A stretch of DNA of 64,000 nt from Cristatella mucedo (GCA_009760855.2 WPIO01000008.1:5587501-5651500); one strand, 5' to 3'. Shown: positions 48,735 to 61,329, counted from the stretch's first letter. Made by a program: numbers and translations. Notes: generated by a model not told the origin, from the letters alone.

Positions 48735-49115
48735 CGATGTAACGCAATGCGTCTCCGTCGGTGACTCCATGAAGGCACCGAGACTAAGTGGGTGTTACGC
48801 GGGAGAGTTTTCTGTAGCGCACTCGTAATCTTAAGCGGCTTTCGGTGCGCATGCGGTAGCCAGTAGACTTCATCTCACGCATTCATGGGAAAGTGGGAAG
48901 CATAGCTGAATCAGAAGGGCAGTCGAGGAAGTGACGTAGCGTGGCAGTAGCGGAGCAGGACGGCTGGACAGGATGTGCTACCGGTCGGCCGCAGGAGAGT
49001 GGGTGTCGCTGCATAAGAATCGCGGGAGAGGGTTCCACAATCTAGGACCTGCAGAGCAAAAGCTTCTGTCACTAACGGTCTTAAAGCGTCTTTCCTGTAC
49101 CCCATCCTCTTTTGA
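48735..49115 (-). mobile_element. LINE-B 3' part, GC-enriched copy
   Basis: GTAACGCAATGCGTCTCC (compare TAATGTAATGTATCTCC at 35103), then GCGGCTTTCGGTGCGCATGC and TAGCCAGTAGACTTCATCTC. Many A/T to G/C differences set it apart from the other copies. Confidence 0.75.
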
Positions 49116-50400
49116 CTAGGTGCCGCTACCGACCGTCGTAAGCACTAACTCACGACGCGGCCGCGGCTGCCGCAAAGGTCTTTTGAAGTTTCTTAATAAC
49201 GCCCAGTCCGGCGCGGGAACCTGACCGTTACGCGTCCGGAACGACCGAAACGGCGCCATCTGTCGCTGCGACGCCGCAGTTTGGCCAGCGTTTTTGGCGT
49301 GAGAGAGCGCCCGCGGTTCGCATCGTGCATCGATCGAGATCCGCGAGCCAACGAATAGGACGCCGCCACGCCGTCGGGCGCCGAGCGACATCTGCAGGAG
49401 AGTGATGACGGCGACGCAGCGGCGGCGGCAGCAGCGGCAGCGTGAGAGCAGCACCGTCTGCAGCGTCGGGTCCTCGCCCGACGGCAGCGCAGCGGGCTAA
49501 CAAAGGCTCGAGCCGAGTAGAAAGAGTACAAAAAACCTCACATTCATGCGCGCGAACATTTCGCGGCGCACATTCAAGGCGGCCGTTGTCGCGAGGCCGC
49601 AGCTTTGTCTCCAGTCCCGCCCGACCTCCGCCCACCGCACCGCTGTCTCTCCGCCCATGCTGTCTCGCAACCACCCCCGAGCTCCGTCCCCGCCGCCTGG
49701 CGCCGCCGGGCGGCGAACAAAGACCCCGCGAAGGTCTGAATTCGCATGCGCCGCGCGCTGCCGCGCCCGCGTTGCGATGCAGCGCCGCGCGCGGCTGCGT
49801 GGCGGCGACGAACGCCTGCTGCGCTCGGCAGTCGCGAGGTGGTACGCGACGACGGCTGCGCTACTAACGACTCGTCGGGCTCGACCGGCGTAAGCTTTAA
49901 ATGTACGTACGCGACCGAGCGTGCAGTCTATTTGAGTTGAGCGACAGCAAACGTTGCCCGTGCACTACCGGCAATCTGAGATGTGACGGCGCGGCGCTCC
50001 GCTGGCGTGACCGACGAGCAGCTACGCTCGCGCGTACCCCACGCATTCAGCGTTACGTCAGGACGGCGACGCTCGCGTCTTGCGAGGCGGTGGGCCGGTG
50101 GGTGGGGGGGTGCTAGGTAGCGCGGCGGTCAGCGCTGGCTGTAACGAGACCCGCATTTCGCTTTCTCAGCGGATCCACCAGTTGGGCAGCACTTGTCGAG
50201 CGGCCGTCCAACGTATGCGACGGGCCCAGAGGGCCGCCCACCCGGCGAGCTGGTGCGTAGGCGGCGGTGGGGCGAGGGTGGGGGTGCGGGGATTATCGGC
50301 GGCTCGACCTCCGGTCGACCGTTACGGGCCAGCGCCGAGCGCCGGCGAGCCCGCATGAACGCGCCGGCCGAGACCCCTTTGTCTGGTTCGCGCCGGGCTA
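49116..50400. other. GC-rich, CpG-rich DNA
   Basis: Many overlapping frames on both strands, none with a recognisable product. It leads into the upstream region of the H1-like gene. Confidence 0.4.
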
Positions 50401-50643
50401 GCGCGAAACGCCATTGGCTGCTTCAAAACCGCCGAGCCCGTTGGTCAGACAGGCGACGCCCCCGAAGCATCAATCACGACAGCCTAAGAACCGCTGCTAT
50501 TGGATGGCGCACCACGTGATCGCATCGGTAAACAAGTGCGCCAACATTTCTGCGTCCGGCTGACGTTTAGGCGGGCATTTCGACCCGTTCGCTCGCCAGC
50601 ACGCGTGCGCTCGCCACCGGCTCGACCGTCTCCGTCGCATATC
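50401..50643 (+). promoter_or_regulatory. Likely TATA-less promoter of the H1-like gene
   Basis: Two inverted CCAAT boxes (ATTGG at 50413-50417 and 50499-50503) and a CACGTG E-box (50513-50518) lie within 235 nt of the start codon in CpG-rich DNA. The transcription start is unknown. Confidence 0.4.
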
Positions 50644-51326
50644 ATGGCCAAGGCAAAGAAGGAAGGTAGGAATCCCGACTCCTCGCACCGCGCGGTGCGA
50701 CGTGGGCTCTCGCCGCGCCTGGCGCCACACCGGCCGCCGGTCCGGCGACCGTTAGGTCGGTCGCCTGGCGCTTCCGGCGATTTTGGCGCCAATTTCCGCT
50801 GGCCCGCGTTGGTCGCCGTTGGCGCTCGGGCCGGGCCCGTAGCATCATGTGAGTTAGTTTCTTTTGACGCCCTATGCACGACGACAGTCTAGCGGATGCC
50901 TGCGTGCGCGTGTACGGTGCACCGTGATTCGTCCATTTGCCCCCATCCACCTACACGGCGTCCATTACGTGTCGGCGTGCGACCACGCTGTCCTCGTCCC
51001 AACACCTTCAACCCAACTCGCGCCGGGACAGCGACGTTACGCCGTGGAATTAACGCACATGCAAATGTGCGTCAACTGTGTGCCAAATCTGAACATCTTG
51101 AGGGCGTTATCTTAACTCGCCTCGCACCACTTCATGTCCTGCAGTGGCAGCAGCAGCTGCTGCACCGGCGGCGGCAGCAGCCGCTGCACCGGCGGCGGAA
51201 GCGCCAGCGGCCAAGGCGGAGAAGGTCAACCCAAAGAAGGCGAAGGTGACGAAGCCGAAGGCCAAGAAGGCAGCACCCAAGAAGAAGGCTGCGCCCAAGA
51301 AGAAGGCCGCTGCCAAGAAGGAATAG
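50644..51326 (+). CDS. Small Lys/Ala/Pro-rich, histone H1-tail-like protein
   Basis: Two exons: 50644-50665 (ATG plus 19 nt, donor GTAGG) and 51145-51326 (acceptor CCTGCAG, TAG stop). Together they encode 67 residues. The start is MAKAKKEV, followed by two poly-Ala/Pro runs, then a basic tail with NPKKAKVTKPKAKKAAPKKK and a repeated AAPKKK unit. About 20 residues are lysine and there is no arginine. The composition matches the C-terminal domain of linker histone H1 and small chromosomal or sperm nuclear proteins, so DNA or chromatin binding is likely (inference). It lacks the winged-helix globular domain of H1, so it is not a full H1. CCAAT boxes and an E-box lie upstream, and a GAATACA-type weak polyadenylation signal lies near 51670. 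Confidence 0.7.
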
Positions 51327-52819
51327 CGTCGCCGTAGCCCGAGGCCGCGTGCGCGAGCGCCGGTGGCGGCCTCCTCTGTATAGAACGGTATACGCTGCGC
51401 ACGTCTATGTATATAGCTCAGCGCCAATCGATTTCTCGTACGCCGCCTGATGTCCAGGCGAGCGACCTTGTATCCAAGTCGGCACGCCCGCGGAAGCAGC
51501 AGCGCACCTCGTAGCGTCGTCCTGGCGGCTGCGGCGCCGCCAACCGAAGCCGAAGCGTTCTTGCATCTGCTGCATCCTGTTAATGAAATTAGAACCGGAC
51601 GACCGCCGCCGCAGGGGACGACAGTGCCGCGTGCTCCTCCGCTGCTGCTGGCTGCTCTGTAATTATGCGACGAATACAAACGGTTTGCGTGAACAAAAAA
51701 ACTCAGGAGTGCCTCTTGGTTTGTTCGGGTCGTCGATGTGCGAACCGACAGCCTCCGACTAGACCGGCGGTCCGTCGCTGGCTTTGCTTACCCGCCTCAG
51801 CCCCCCACCTATATGACGTAGAGTAATGGTCATCGCCGGTGTCGTATCGCTGAAATCGCACGTGGCCTCGCTATCTACCGTATAATCGAGTCGGAGACCT
51901 CGCCGGAGAGGTTGTCATTACTGCTCACCAGTTTTTTTTTTTAAATCGGACTACCTTAAGTCGGCTGCGAATAGTACGTCTGCGCTATATCGATTGGCGA
52001 CCCAAACTGAAAAGATCGATATTCGTCTCTCTCAAGTCGACGGTGGCTGCAAGCAGACCGCTCGACGCGATCTGGGCACTGGACGTGCGAGCAGCACGGC
52101 CGTCGCGGTAAAAGGTCGAGCCGCTAATCCCAGTGCCAAACTTGCCTCGGATTAGTCGACCCTGCGGCCCTTAGACAGAGGGGAATTGGAGACCCCACAC
52201 TGGTGCCCAATAAATCCCTCGTCCTTCCAGACGAGGCGCGCGGCAGCGAGTGGACGCTCACTCTCTCGTGAACTCTCGCGCGAAACCAACCGGAGCCCTT
52301 CGAGGACACTACTGCTCGCTTTCCAATCGTCGGCCGCACTGGTGCGATTAAACACGCTTCTGGACCGTCGAGCCTCGGTCGCCACCGAAGCTCGCGCGTC
52401 CGACGGTTGCCAGCCGAAGGTGGCGGAAAGCGGGCGAGCGACTCGCTCGGCGGTCGCCCGACAAACGGTCCTCTGCAATCCGGCGCCGCGTTGAGCGCCC
52501 GCTGGACTAGGCGACCGGAGCCCGCCGCCGCCGCCGCGGGGGCCCAATGCGGGCGGGCTGCTGTCGGCGTCTCGAGCTCCTCGGAAGGAAGGACGCGCCG
52601 GCTCTGCTCCTGCCATTCGTTCGGCTGCGGCATTCGTCTCCGGCTGGAAGCTCGGCTTTCGGAATTCTCAAAGCTCAAAGGGCGCAGCTGCAGACATAAG
52701 TAGGCTCTTCGCCGGCACTAGCTGCCGCCGCTTCATATTTGCATGCCGACCCTGTGCGAGAAACCACCGCGCCGCGCTTGCTGCCATCGAGCATGCTGCC
52801 AGTTGACAATTCTTGCTTC
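51327..52819. other. 3' UTR of the H1-like gene and GC-rich DNA
   Basis: No canonical AATAAA lies near the stop. A GC-rich stretch at 52124-52700 has frames open on both strands with no motif. Confidence 0.35.
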
Positions 52820-52905
52820 CTTAGGAGCAAATGTAAAGGGTCCGGAAAGGGATCGAGTTCTCCGAGGGCGCTTTAACAAATGTGCTATTAATTATTACTG
52901 GTATT
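52820..52905 (+). mobile_element. LINE-A tail only
   Basis: CCTTAGGAGCAAATGTAAAG, GGGATCGAGTTCTCCGAGG, GCGCTTTAACAAATGTGCTA, then TTA-rich DNA. Confidence 0.7.
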
Positions 52906-55630
52906 ATTTCCATTATTCTTAAGGTGCTCGTTTCCATGTAGACGACCTAATCGCCGCTGCGCTTCTTATTGTTTCCTTGTTGCGCCAAATGGAGGCTGCT
53001 GTTTATCGAGGGAGCGCCGACGGCTATTCAGGCTTTGAATGCTTCGCGGATAGACTTACCCGCTCTGTAATGCCGTAGGCCACGCGACTCGCAGACGTAC
53101 CGCTCGCTGCCCCTTCTAGCCCGCTGACAGCGGCGGGCATTCTCGCTTCGCCGGGCGCCCCCCTCCCGCTTGCTGAGCTCCGAGTTAATCCCGGCTATCT
53201 TATCGATTGGCGGAGCTGGGAGCTACAGGAAGGAGGAGAGAGCGACCTCTGCGACGTGCAAATTTTACGGCGACTTTTTTCATACCGGGTTCGCAGGTCG
53301 ATGGCTGGCGGCTGCGGGGGATGAAAGACGTCGAGACGGCCTCAGGCGGCGGCGAGCAACAATTTTCGAGCAGTAGCGGCGTCGACGGCGCGCGCTTGCG
53401 CGCTCGTCCAGGGTCTGAAACGCACCACCGCACGCACCTTTCTCCGCTCGTTAGTATGCTGGCGTGGCACGGCAGGGGTAGAGGGACTGGGAGAGAGAAG
53501 AGGGACTCGGCGACGAGCGCGTACCACTGATACCCTTGGGCGAGGCGGCGGCGCCGGCACTGTATGGTTGCGGCCAGCATCGCCAGCGGTGGAAATGGAG
53601 CGGGTCCGACGGTGGCGGCACCAGCGGCCGCGAGCGCAAAGCGAAGTTCGGCGTCGATAGAACGTGTCGCGGGCGAGCGACTGCCCGCCCCCTTTCACTG
53701 CGATGCGCTCTCCCGTACCGTCGGACGCAAGCCCTGTGCTGTCCAGTCGAGGTCAACCGCCGACGCAGCGATCGAACGCGTCGATGATTGCGGGCCCTGC
53801 CTACATAATAAATATACCCGTCGAAACTCATCTTACGGCGCAGACGTACGTGCGTGTAACAAAGGGCAAGGTCGTGAGCTTCAAACGGCAGCCGCCCTAA
53901 CTATTAGGCCATAATTCAGCGGCTAGCGACGGCGAGCAGACATTTAAATGAGCCATAAAATGGCCCAAAGCATTAGCGAACCGAGCCCGAGGTTGGAGCG
54001 CAGTTAACGCTATAACGTGCCGGTACGAGCGAGGGCGGACGCGAGCGAAAATACACTATCGACGCCCACGTGTACGCGTGCAGATGCGAGCCGGAGCGTC
54101 CGTCGGGCGCCGTTCGCGGTTTCGCGCCACGTCGGCGCTCGGTGGTCGGCAACGGTCACGTGACTCACGGTGCAGCTATCGCGCGCAGCGACGTCTGCGG
54201 TGCTTGACCGACGGCCGCAGCATTTCCGCACTCCCGCCCGCATTTCCACCACGGGACACCCCGACTCACAGCGCGGCTGACGTCTTGCCGTCGAATGGTG
54301 TACCGCCGTTGACCCAATTCCGTCACCGCCGGCACCGAGGAAAGTGCACCCTGCCGGCCGGCGTTTAACGCCCGCGAGAGGTCTCCCGCCTCTTCCGTTG
54401 TGTCGAATGCGCTGCGGCAGTAAATGGCGGGCGGGCGAGCTAGCTCCGAATGTCTCTCTCCCGCACGCGCGCGCGCGCGCGTGCGCAACGCCAAGAGGAC
54501 TAGTGGCCCGCGGGTAAGAAGGGTTGCGAAAGAGTTCTCGTCGACCCAAGCTCGACCGACCAGGCGGCGTTGGCGGGCTTTACGACCGACGACTTTTTTT
54601 CGGGCCTAGCTGCGTCGGCGGGACTCCTTAGCGCCTCCGCCGCGGGTACGCGGATGGGGATTGCTACGAATGCGCGGCGTCCACGCCGACGCCCTCAGGG
54701 CGCTAACGCGGCGCCCGTAACCTTGCCGACGTCCTAGCTGACGCGCGACAAATAGCGGCTGAGCCCGGGCCTTGAATCGTCGCTAGCGACTGATGCGTAC
54801 AGCGCCGATTCATGCAGGAATGCTAACGGTTGCGGTTCGCGGCAGCGATGAAGAGCGCCCAACAGCCCCTATAAAAAGCTACACTTGTTAGTCCGTGAGC
54901 CACGGTCGCTGACGTCACGCTTTCATTGACGCTTTCGCTATGGTTATAAATAAATAAAATATATGGCCTGATAACGAAGCCTGCCTGGCGGACCTCGGAT
55001 TTGCGCGCGCAGAGCGGACGGCATTGCCGCGGCTGGGCGTCTCGGACGCCATTTCCGAGTCGGAAGCCGTGTGGTCTCTGCGTTCCTGAACCGGGAGTCG
55101 CGGGTAGCCCCCCGCGGCCTTGGCAGGGCAGGGCTCCTCCGGCTAAGGTGCTACCATTTATTCTGATATTTTAGTATATATCTTAACGTGCGATAAAAAC
55201 ATACGATAATAAACATACGATAGTCGTACAACGAGGTTAGAGCAATGACGAGCGTCAAAAAAGAGGAGATAGTTTACGAATTTGCATAGGTAGGTTCCAC
55301 GTCCACTCTCTCGGTTGACGTTGAACATTGAAACGATAGAGCTTTAAGCATCCGAACTTTAAACTTGAAAGGGTCTTTCAATGAGCGGCCATTGCATTCC
55401 AGCAGCTTGCACTCTCGGCACTTCTAGGCGCGAAGTGATAAGGTAGACTGTCGCTTTCGTTGCCTCGCAGTTTCAGCGAAGGCGCAGCAGAGCGGGCAGC
55501 AGTATATGAAAGTTGCTCGATTTGTGTAACGTGAGAGCTTTACAAGTTTGGCTAGATGACTGTGAATTAACGGCAGCTTAAGACTAACACCCAATAAATT
55601 TTTTGGATGAACGGCAACAACAAGTTTTAA
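52906..55630. other. GC-rich then AT-rich DNA, no gene confirmed
   Basis: 53170-54600 has many overlapping open frames on both strands, typical of high-GC DNA. Near 54870 there is a TATAAAAA (54870-54877), a TGACGTCA CRE-type palindrome (54910-54917) and overlapping AATAAA hexamers (54949-54958). No reading frame could be linked to them. Confidence 0.35.
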
Positions 55631-55631
55631 A

Positions 55632-55770
55632 ACTATGATTAATTTGAATAGCACCCTCAGAGAACTCGATCTCTATACGGGCGCTTTACGTATGCCGCAA
55701 GGCTCGAGCCCACGACCTCGGCTGTCGAGGGCGAGCGAGCCCCTTAACCGCTTGTCCAAGCCAGCCAGAG
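55632..55770 (-). mobile_element. SINE-1
   Basis: CCCTCAGAGAACTCGATCTC (LINE-A-like tail version), GCAAGGCTCGAGCCCACGAC, CCCTTAACCGCTTGTCCAAG. Confidence 0.8.
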
Positions 55771-55849
55771 TGACCAATCGAGATTCAGAATGACCAGAGA
55801 CTGAAAGACAATGCGTTCTCGCCAGCGAGCATTTGCATGCATTGCCTTG

Positions 55850-56010
55850 TGCTTGTCACCCCTGATCGCGTTCTTCTTGTTTTCATTGAGCACGCCACCA
55901 CCAACCATTCGGTCGTGCTTCCTTTGCAGTAAATGCAAAGTCCCTAGAAAGAGGTTGACTTATCTGAGATCGCTTTATTAATTGTGGTATTATTGTTATT
56001 ATTAACAACG
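55850..56010 (+). mobile_element. LINE-A 3' UTR and tail
   Basis: TTGTGCTTGTCACCCCTGAT, ACCATTCGGTCGTGCTTCC, CCTAGAAAGAGGTTG, then TATTATTGTTATTATT. No coding part is attached. Confidence 0.75.
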
Positions 56011-56061
56011 GGTCGGATAGACGCCACAAGAGGCTGCTGAACGGAGTGCTCTGCAAGCTGA

Positions 56062-56240
56062 GGAGGAGGAGGAGGAGGAGGAGGAGGAGGAGGAGGAGGA
56101 GGAGGAAGAGGAGGAGGAGGAGGAGGCTGAAAACAACGGGTCGGAGAGACTAGAAGAAGGAAGACGCAGAAGGTAGAAGCGAAGGAAGACGCAGAAGGTA
56201 GAGGGTAGAATGTAGAAGCGAAGGAAGAAGGCAGAAGCAT
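56062..56240. repeat. (GGA)n and adjacent 28-bp-type tandem repeat
   Basis: GGA triplets at 56062-56129. At 56155-56240, AGAAGCGAAGGAAGACGCAG-type units are repeated about three times. The phrase ACAACGGGTCGGA occurs on both sides of the GGA run (about 56006 and 56134). Confidence 0.85.
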
Positions 56241-56609
56241 GACACAGTCGCCCCGTCAAAATTCCCCCGTCATTTTTGACGGGCTGAGACCTAGTGATGA
56301 AATCCTTTCCTAGTCACTATAATTCAGGAATCGAGAGTATCCTGGGTGTAATCACATGGCCGATAAAGCACGTCAACGTTTCAGTATCTGCCCAGGACGG
56401 TTTCCGTAGGCGGATCCTAGAGTTTTGCTGTAGACGTCCAGAGAGCACAGTCGCTGATGTTAGATCTCCGAACGTAGCGTATCTGAATGGTGCATTCGCG
56501 CTCCAAATATAGTTCCTAATCAGCGGTATGTCCTCTCGCAAAAGGGGGGTCATATTATTCGAGATCTGGAGGCATCCGCAGCTAACATCGCACGTGCCCC
56601 TCCTCACAG
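56241..56609. other. No gene recognised
   Basis: Open on both strands (minus 56317-56607) without motif. Confidence 0.35.
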
Positions 56610-56800
56610 CATTTGCTGGGTCCGTATGAATTGACCTTTGTGTGCTTATGCGGGCGTACTGATGCTGGGCAAGTTATTACTAACCACACGGACATGCTTC
56701 GTATACAGCATTTTTAAAGTGGGCCGAAAGATATTTAGTTCTACAAGGGTACTCAGCGAATATGCTTATATTCTTATTATTACAACTACTATTACTTTTA
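56610..56800 (+). mobile_element. LINE-A 3' UTR and tail, diverged
   Basis: CATTTGCTGGGTCCGTATGA, TGTGCTTATGCGGGCGTACT, then a degraded tail with TTCTTATTATTAC. Confidence 0.65.
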
Positions 56801-56847
56801 ACCTCCGTGAAGCCGGCTAGGCCCACTGATCTCTCTCTATTATATAG

Positions 56848-57432
<585 letters not shown>

Positions 57433-58169
57433 GGGGAGGAGAAAAGAGGATCGCGGCCGTATGACTGTTAGAAAGTGCGGAATGCTCGATGATGGTCACA
57501 CGACTCTCGCGGCATTGTCTGCCTTGTCACCGCGAACGGTTCGGCAGGCAGAGTGTGTGAGGCCGGTTAGGAGCCGAACGTCGGTACTGCGGCGCCTCGC
57601 CCACAACAGGTGTGGTCATGCCGTGGGTGCACAGCCGCCGCCAAGGTTGGATAGTATCACGATTAAAGCCCTGTCGCCCACTTCCGGAGTCAAGCCGTTC
57701 CGTCTAAGCGTCATTGCAAGCCCTTGCCTATCCGCGTGCACACGCCGAAATAGCAGGCGGCCGCAGGTGGGGGGGGGGAGCTGAGCGACGAGACGTTACG
57801 GTAGCTTGAGTGATCGTCGCGAACAGCACAGAACGCTAGCCGACGAGCAACGCCACCAGTTATTATTTCACCACTCGCAGAGCAGGGCGAAGCAGGACTC
57901 CCTTCGCTCCTCTCGCCCACCGGAGTGCACCCGACTCCCTTGTCATAACAATCATCAATAGCACGTCCCGACTGCCTACCACATCGAGTGTCACAGCCTA
58001 CTCGTACAACGATCTGGGGCAGTGTCATCAATTAAATGAAACCACAGTTATCACACCCGGAAGTTTCGCAGTTCATCGAATGCATTTTCAAGTTACAAGC
58101 GATGCGTCCCGAGTGCTGCATGGGTAGTTCTTACCCTTAATTTCCACTGTCCAAAGCTAGCGTGTGACT
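57433..58169. other. No gene recognised
   Basis: GC-rich at left, AT-rich at right. There is a G9 run near 57770. Confidence 0.4.
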
Positions 58170-59058
58170 TACTCAATTTGTCAGAGTATCTCTAGTTGCT
58201 TTGCTCAATCTTTCAGCAGCTTTTGATACTATCGATCACCAAGTTTGTCTTGAGCACCTCTCATCTCACGTGGGCATCACTGGCACTGCATTGCAATGGT
58301 TCAGGTATTATCTCAGTGGGAGACTCCAGAGTATTAATGTGAATGGACAAAGATCATCCGAGGAACTTCTGAAATGTGGGGTACCTCAGGGCTCTGTGCT
58401 TGGTCCTGTTCTTTTCACGGATCGTACTCTCCGTCTCTCCGATGTGATTGCTTGGCACAATCTAGCCTTTCACTTCCGTGCAGATGGCACTCAGTTGTAC
58501 CTCTGCTTTGATTCATCCCAGCCCTCCGGCACATCAAATTCTCTCAACTCCCTTGCTGCATGTATTGATGATATCCGCACATGGATGGCAGTAACATTTC
58601 TTAAATTGAATGACCATAAAACCAACTTACTAGTTCTGGGTGAACCAAGCGTGAGTCTGAAATTAGAAGGGTTAGCGTTCACAATCGGCACTGCTGACAA
58701 TGCTGTTGAATCTGCACGAAATCTAGGAGTCAAGGTCCAAAGGGACCTTTCTTCGGACGATCACATCAGCTCCACAGTCAAGCCTGCCTACTTTCAGATA
58801 CATAACATTGCTAAAATTCGGGCTTGTTAAGACAGGGATACCACATCTCAGTTGGTCCATGCATTTGTGACATTCCGTCTTGACTTCTGTAACTCACTGC
58901 TTGCTGGTATACCGGCCAGTGCACTCAGGCGCTTACAGCTGTTGAAAATCTCTGCAGCTACGCTTGTCTGTCGTGAGCGTAGCAGTTGCCACACCACACC
59001 ACACCACTTCTCGCCGACCTGCACTGGCTCCCAGTCAAGCAGGGCATCGACTTCAAGG
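58170..59058 (+). pseudogene. LINE-A reverse transcriptase region
   Basis: The best-preserved RT stretch: LNLSAAFDTIDHQ, TALQWFRYYLSGRLQ, GVPQGSVLGPVLF, DGTQLYLCFDSSQPS and SARNLGVKVQRDLSS are in frame for 209 codons, then a stop at 58828. The catalytic YADD is changed to RADG, so the copy is dead even where the frame is open. A second frame carries the DFCNSLLAG block. It stops abruptly at GACTTCAAGG, without a tail. Confidence 0.85.
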
Positions 59059-59119
59059 TAAACCTGCACCGTCTCTTACCTGTCTGTACATGTCTCTTAC
59101 CTGTCGATACCTGTTTGGG

Positions 59120-59195
59120 AGTGACAGCCGCTAAGGTCCATCTGCCGCCATCTAAACGAGGCTGTCGAGTCAGCTGGTCATTACTTTACTGACAG
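59120..59195 (+). mobile_element. SINE-2 tail scrap
   Basis: GTGACAGCCGCTAAGGTCCA, ACGAGGCTGTCGAGTCAGC, resembling the ends of the copies at 27413 and 61330. Confidence 0.55.
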
Positions 59196-60349
59196 TCTGC
59201 ACTGCTTCGCTCGTCGTCTCTGAGGCTTTTGTCTGCATTGCGATATGGCTGGGTGCGACCAGCTAAGGTCGCTTGGTGCTGAATGGATTGAGAGGGCCGC
59301 TGTCTTATTAGTCAGGCATCGTTCAGCAAGTTGCTCCAGCCTAGAATGCTAATAGCTTCGAAACGCAATAGCTATTAATAATAACGTATACTAAGCTTTA
59401 ATAGATATTCTAATAGTTTCGAGTATTCTTCGGTGAACTAAACCTTGCAAGCGTCTATCCACCCGTCGTAACGTTATGGTGCCCGAGCGGCGTTGCATTC
59501 ACTTTATTTCAATCAGCTAGCCGCTCGAATGTCAGGTGCGAACTTTGTGGTAGGTCTCCGACGTCTCTTGCCCAACGTACAATGATGAATATTTCATTTC
59601 CCTTTTTTGCTGCACCACTAAACGACGCGCCAAAAATATTGAAGAAGCAACCAGGTTTATCTAATTGTTGTGCATGCGACCTCACGAGAACTGCCGATGG
59701 CTGCTGCCTCGCTTACGTTCCTGCTGCACAGCCATGTTGAATTCGCGGCGCCGCCTGCTGTCGCCCAGTGTGGAGTTGTCTCTCGAGAAAGCAAACCAAT
59801 TACACCGTATCCGTTGAGAAACCAGGGATCAATGCCGAGAGGGTCTCTTAACTGAAATCACGATTGTTGCAAGTTCAGGACTAAGAGGCTTCATTCTGTT
59901 GGACGCATCTTCATTAAACATTTAAGTCAAATCAATCCGCGGAGGTGACGCCAAAGAGCTAGCCACCATTTTTCTCCGCGGGCGGCAACGCGAAGCCGAT
60001 AGAACACTCGAGAATAAGCTAGCAAGCAGCAGAATGATACCCCAGCCAATGACGTCACTACAAAAGCCTGGCCTCCTCTACCCGACCGAAGCATCCGGCT
60101 AGTTGTACTTACCGACGTAGGTTGAAATTGGTTTTTTCAAACTTCGGACTGCTCACAATGGTTTCCATATTGCTTTAATCCGAAGTAGAGCGAATCATTT
60201 ACCAGCAAGAAGCTTTCATGCACCGCGGAACGAAGGTGCGGCCACTTGGCCCGAACGATATAAAGCAGTCAGCTTATAAATTGAATTAAACGGTCCTTTG
60301 AAGATCCTCATTATTCGATAGCTAACTGCAATCCGTGATTGCATTTGAA
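59196..60349. other. No gene recognised
   Basis: Unique DNA. A TGACGTCA palindrome lies near 60049. Confidence 0.4.
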
Positions 60350-60990
60350 TTTCGCCGCTAAATGCAATCGGCAGCTAGACTTGTCTGCCGTGAGCGTCGA
60401 AGTTGCCACATTACTCCACTTCTCGCCGACCTGCACTGGCTACCAGTCAAGCAACGGATTGACTTCAAGGTTTTCTTGCTCACTTTTAGGTCCCTTCATT
60501 CTATGGCTCCAGCCTATCTCTCCGACATACTCCTCCATCAGGCCAAGCATCGTACCACCCGCTTTTCGGAATCCAACAGTCTAGAAATACCTCGTACAAA
60601 CCTCAAATCCTTTGGAGACCGTGCATTTAGTTCGTATTATCCCAAAGCGTGGAACTCCCTCCCGACCTGCGTCAGAACATCCCCTGACCTGACCACATTT
60701 AAAAGGAACCTAAAAACACACCTATTTAGGACAGCATTTAGTGGGTCCCTGTGATTCGTCCTTGATGTGCTTATGCGTGCTGACACTGTGCATGCTGCCA
60801 CTAACCACATTTGCATGCTGACCCTGTGCATGTCACCCCTAACCATGTTATTCATTTCGTTTGTTTTTCAAGCATGATTTTACTTACCATTCAATTGCAT
60901 TTCACTTTACAGCAAATGTAAAGCGCCTAGAGAGAGATTAAGTTCTCTGACGGCGCTTTATCAAGTGAATTATTATTATTTTTATTATTA
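60350..60990 (+). pseudogene. LINE-A 3' end, well preserved
   Basis: A 130-codon frame holds SAARLVCRERRSCHITPLLA, DLHWLPVKQRIDFKV and YPKAWNSLPTCVR, ends GSL and stop, then about 200 nt of 3' UTR to GCGCCTAGAGAGAGATTAAG and the (TTATT) tail. It is 5'-truncated and a good reference for the family's 3' end. Confidence 0.88.
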
Positions 60991-60999
60991 ATCCGTCGC

Positions 61000-61329
61000 A
61001 TTTCATTTGAAGCTCTCAGGATACTATGAAATTAATAAGAAGCTCCTCTCGGTGGCTACGAGAGGGACGTGCGGGCATGAGTGCTTTCGATTTTATACGG
61101 TTGATTATCGCTTGGCTCTAAGGAGTGAAGGCGAGCATTCATCTTCAAAAAATCTCCCCCCTCCCTCTGCCTTTGCCCAGCCCGCTCCTTTCTCAGTAGG
61201 ACGCGAAAATCCCCCGTACGCCGCTTACGCCCTTGCCGGCATTTTGTCCGTACCCCGTCAGCCGCTGGAAATCGCTTGGGGGAAAAAACGCCGGAAAATC
61301 TCAGCCCTTGACGTAGTTTTGCCTCTGGT
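61000..61329. other. No gene recognised
   Basis: Open plus frame of 112 codons without motif. Confidence 0.35.

Noticed and set aside
49116-50519. Several 100-150 codon frames in GC-rich DNA
   Set aside because: Frames are open simultaneously on both strands, as expected where stop codons are rare. No motif or splice support.
51107-51679. 190-codon minus frame rich in Ala and Phe
   Set aside because: Antisense shadow of the H1-like exon; the long frame is a by-product of its alanine and lysine codons.
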